From Halorhodospira sp. (lineage in GTDB: Bacteria > Pseudomonadota > Gammaproteobacteria > Nitrococcales > Halorhodospiraceae), in NCBI GenBank assembly GCA_007127935.1, contig SKYL01000099.1, positions 1 through 6,951 of the forward strand: 6,951 bases of DNA, given 5' to 3'. Below are positions 4,982 through 6,951 of this stretch, in pieces. Below the pieces are notes generated by a model. The model was not told the origin of the DNA, did no database searches, and saw nothing but the letters and a program-made list of their open reading frames with translations. Both the position numbers and the translations under genes were made by a program. Position 1 is the stretch's first letter. Each line of letters opens with the position of its first letter.

Positions 4982-6442
4982 ATGATGCCCTTGTTCCTCC
5001 ACCTACGTCGCCTCACCGTGCTGGCTGCCGCCTGTGGAATGCTTCTGGCCGCCCCCACCTCGGCCCAGGAAATCCAGCTCCCCCACATCGGCGGCCCCGG
5101 CGGCGATGCGCTGCCGGTGGCGGAGGAGCGGCGGCTCGGCGAGCAGATGATGCGCGAGATCCGCCGCTATCTGCCGCTGGAGGACGACCCCGAGGTCAAC
5201 CAGTACATCCGCGACCTCGGCCACCGCCTCGCCGGCCATAGCGAGGACCCGGGGTACGGCTTTCACTTCTTTGTCATCGACAACCCCCAAATCAACGCCT
5301 TCGCCATGCCCGGCGGCTATATCGGCATCTATACCGGCCTGATCACCGCCTCGGAGTCGGAGAGCGAGTTGGGCGGGGTGGTGGCCCACGAGATCGCCCA
5401 CGTCACCCAACGCCACATTGCCCGCAATTACGCCCAGGCCCAACGCCTGAACCTCCAGGCGGCGGCGGCCATCCTGGCCGGGATCTTGATCGGCGCCCAC
5501 GACCCCCAGGCGGGCAGCGCGGCGGTGATGGCCGGTATCGCCGCGCCGATCCAGCAGCAGCTGGCCTACTCCCGGGACTATGAGCGGGAGGCCGACCGGG
5601 TCGGCGTGCGCAACATGGCCCGCGCCGGCCTCGATCCGGAGGGCATGCCCCGCTTCTTCCAGCGCCTCGCCGAGGCGTCGCAATACGCCGAGCAACCCCC
5701 CGAGTACCTGAGCACCCATCCGTTGACCCAGCGGCGGCTGACCGAAACCCAGGAGATGGCGGCCCGCCATCGGGATGTGGAGGTCTTCGAGAGCGGGGAC
5801 CACGCCTTCATCCGCGCCCGGCTGCAGGTCGCCCGGGAGCGCACCGCCGCCGATGCGGTGGCGGTTATGAAGGACCGTATGGCCCGCGCGGAGACTCCGG
5901 CCCAACTCCGGGGGGCGCAATACGGCCTGGCCCTGGCGTTGGCCCGGGCCGGACGCAACGACGAGGCCCACCGGCTCCTCGACCGCCTGATGGACCAGCA
6001 AGGGGAGCGACTGCTGATCCTGCTGGCCCGGGCCGAGGTGGCACGGTCGGCGGAGGCGTGGGAGAAGGCGCTGGAGACCTACCAGGCCGCCGCCTCCCTC
6101 TACCCGGACAACCCGGCGCTGCTCCACCGTTACGCCGAGACCTTGATGTACCTGGATCGCCACGACGAGGCACGCCGCCTCCTGGTCCGCCACGCCCGCC
6201 CTGAGCAGCCGGCCCTCCTGCGCCTGCTGGCCGAGGCCGCCCACGGCGCGGGACGGGAGGCCGAGGGCTATATCGCCATGGCCAAGTACTACTATGTCCT
6301 GGGCGAGTTCAACAGCGCCATGGCCCAACTCAGCAACGCCTTACGGCACGCCGACGAGGCACCCTACCAGCGGGCCGAGGCGGAGGCGCTGCGGGATCGG
6401 TGGCAGGAGAGTATGCGGTCGCGTGGGGCCACGGGGCGGTGA
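4982..6442 (+). CDS. bepA: BepA-type periplasmic M48 metalloprotease with TPR domain
   Basis: Periplasmic zinc protease and chaperone that monitors outer-membrane protein assembly at the BAM complex, degrading stalled substrates such as LptD in E. coli. From ATG 4982 the product is 486 residues, and its key residues fall at the same numbers as in E. coli BepA: H-E-I-A-H at 136-140 (His136, Glu137, His140), Glu201 in Y-E-R-E-A-D, and His246 in S-T-H-P-L, the proposed autoinhibitory zinc ligand. A signal peptide with Arg9-Arg10, a hydrophobic core and probable cleavage after T-S-A (about residue 28) precedes the mature protein. Residues about 275-480 are Ala/Leu-rich helical repeats, matching the TPR domain. 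The frame stays open upstream to GTG 4910, but starting there would bury the signal peptide; ATG 4985 is also possible. No strong ribosome site is visible. It is divergent from the permease, with the inverted-repeat element between. Confidence 0.93.
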   Translation: MMPLFLHLRRLTVLAAACGMLLAAPTSAQEIQLPHIGGPGGDALPVAEERRLGEQMMREIRRYLPLEDDPEVNQYIRDLGHRLAGHSEDPGYGFHFFVIDNPQINAFAMPGGYIGIYTGLITASESESELGGVVAHEIAHVTQRHIARNYAQAQRLNLQAAAAILAGILIGAHDPQAGSAAVMAGIAAPIQQQLAYSRDYEREADRVGVRNMARAGLDPEGMPRFFQRLAEASQYAEQPPEYLSTHPLTQRRLTETQEMAARHRDVEVFESGDHAFIRARLQVARERTAADAVAVMKDRMARAETPAQLRGAQYGLALALARAGRNDEAHRLLDRLMDQQGERLLILLARAEVARSAEAWEKALETYQAAASLYPDNPALLHRYAETLMYLDRHDEARRLLVRHARPEQPALLRLLAEAAHGAGREAEGYIAMAKYYYVLGEFNSAMAQLSNALRHADEAPYQRAEAEALRDRWQESMRSRGATGR

Positions 6443-6480
6443 TGTCCTACTGAATGCCACGGCTTTTCTGGTCAGCCTCC

Positions 6481-6489
6481 TGCTAGACT
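6481..6489 (+). promoter_or_regulatory. Candidate extended -10 promoter for the 6518 gene
   Basis: TG-C-TAGACT in the 75-nt gap after bepA matches an extended -10. A start near 6496 would place the ATG about 22 nt downstream. No clear -35 is present. It shares TGnTAGACT with the candidate before gcvR. Confidence 0.35.
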
Positions 6490-6517
6490 AGGCTTCCGGA
6501 TCACGCTGGCTGGGAAC

Positions 6518-6951
6518 ATGGTGAGCGGAGAACACTTCGAGGCCGATTGGCTGGACCTCCTGCAAGGCATGGAGCGTCAAGGGCGCGCCTTCTGGCGGGA
6601 GGCGGTCCAACAAGTGGCCGCCGCGCCGAATCTACCAGGCGGAGAGGCCGGCGATGCCTTCGCCGAACTCTGGCGCACGCTGAAGGCGGAGGACGCCACC
6701 GGCGAGCAATTGGATGCAGCCATCCAGCGCATCCGCCGGCAATTGGACGCGGCCTTCACCCTGGCCGGCACCGCCGTACTGCCCGGCGCGGTCGCCGCCG
6801 CCTTGCGCAAAGCCGCCGATCACCCCGGCGGCGGCGAACACGACCCGCCGCTCTGGCTGATGCCGTGGGTGGCCACCGTCTCCCACCGTCTCGGCCCCTT
6901 CCGCAAGCAGCAACAGCGTTGGGACGAGTTGCTGGCGGCCCTCGACCATTA
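6518..6951 (+). CDS. Unrecognised protein, partial at window edge (faintly PhaE-like)
   Basis: An ATG at 6518 opens a frame of 144 codons with no stop; the final two bases, TA, may begin a Tyr codon or a stop. Base composition is like the neighbouring genes and the frame is open throughout, which supports real coding. The product has no signal peptide or membrane segment. It is mostly amphipathic helix, with an early W-L-D-L-L...F-W pattern (about residues 11-26) and a late P-W-V...R-L-G-P-F-R-K-Q-Q-Q-R-W segment (about 119-136). That combination faintly recalls PhaE, the small subunit of class III polyhydroxyalkanoate synthase, but the likeness is only by eye and the name is not assigned. 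A GGGA just before the ATG is too close to be a good ribosome site. It lies 75 nt after bepA with its own promoter candidate. Confidence 0.7.
   Translation, partial: MVSGEHFEADWLDLLQGMERQGRAFWREAVQQVAAAPNLPGGEAGDAFAELWRTLKAEDATGEQLDAAIQRIRRQLDAAFTLAGTAVLPGAVAAALRKAADHPGGGEHDPPLWLMPWVATVSHRLGPFRKQQQRWDELLAALDH

Noticed and set aside
5003..6328. Long minus-strand open frame (about 441 codons) opposite bepA
   Set aside because: Antisense shadow with no domain, while the plus strand encodes BepA with all catalytic residues.

Overview
This is a GC-rich chromosomal window from a gammaproteobacterium. The gene content and order (dapA and bamC divergent from gcvR, then a PhoH-family gene, a PerM/AI-2E permease and a BepA-type M48 protease) recall Pseudomonas and especially purple-sulfur or Ectothiorhodospiraceae/Chromatiales-type genomes. 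The lineage is an inference from gene order, protein resemblance and base composition; no search was possible.

Layout. Positions 1-62 are a short spacer that may hold the first codons of a leftward gene. Positions 63-1561 carry a leftward operon: dapA (lysine and cell-wall precursor synthesis), overlapping by 4 nt a short bamC-like outer-membrane lipoprotein gene. Positions 1562-1689 are a divergent promoter region in which the best leftward and rightward -10 elements overlap. Positions 1690-3544 carry a rightward pair: gcvR (two ACT domains) and, 10 nt later, a PIN-PhoH fusion ATPase. Converging on it with only 16 nt between is a leftward PerM/AI-2E permease (3561-4652).

Between the permease and the rightward bepA gene (4982-6442) lies a 230-bp element (4668-4897) with two 53-nt inverted arms that match at 52 of 53 positions, around a 124-nt GC-rich core with its own hairpins. 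It is the most unusual structure in the window. Each arm carries an outward-facing TACAAT, so the element may contribute promoters to both flanking genes. A last rightward reading frame starts at 6518 and reaches the window edge. It is unrecognised, with a faint resemblance to the PhaE subunit of class III PHA synthase.

Functionally, BamC and BepA both serve outer-membrane protein assembly and quality control, DapA feeds diaminopimelate and lysine synthesis, and GcvR and PIN-PhoH are probable regulators of glycine metabolism and RNA. No tRNA, rRNA, CRISPR array, transposase or clear rho-independent terminator was seen.
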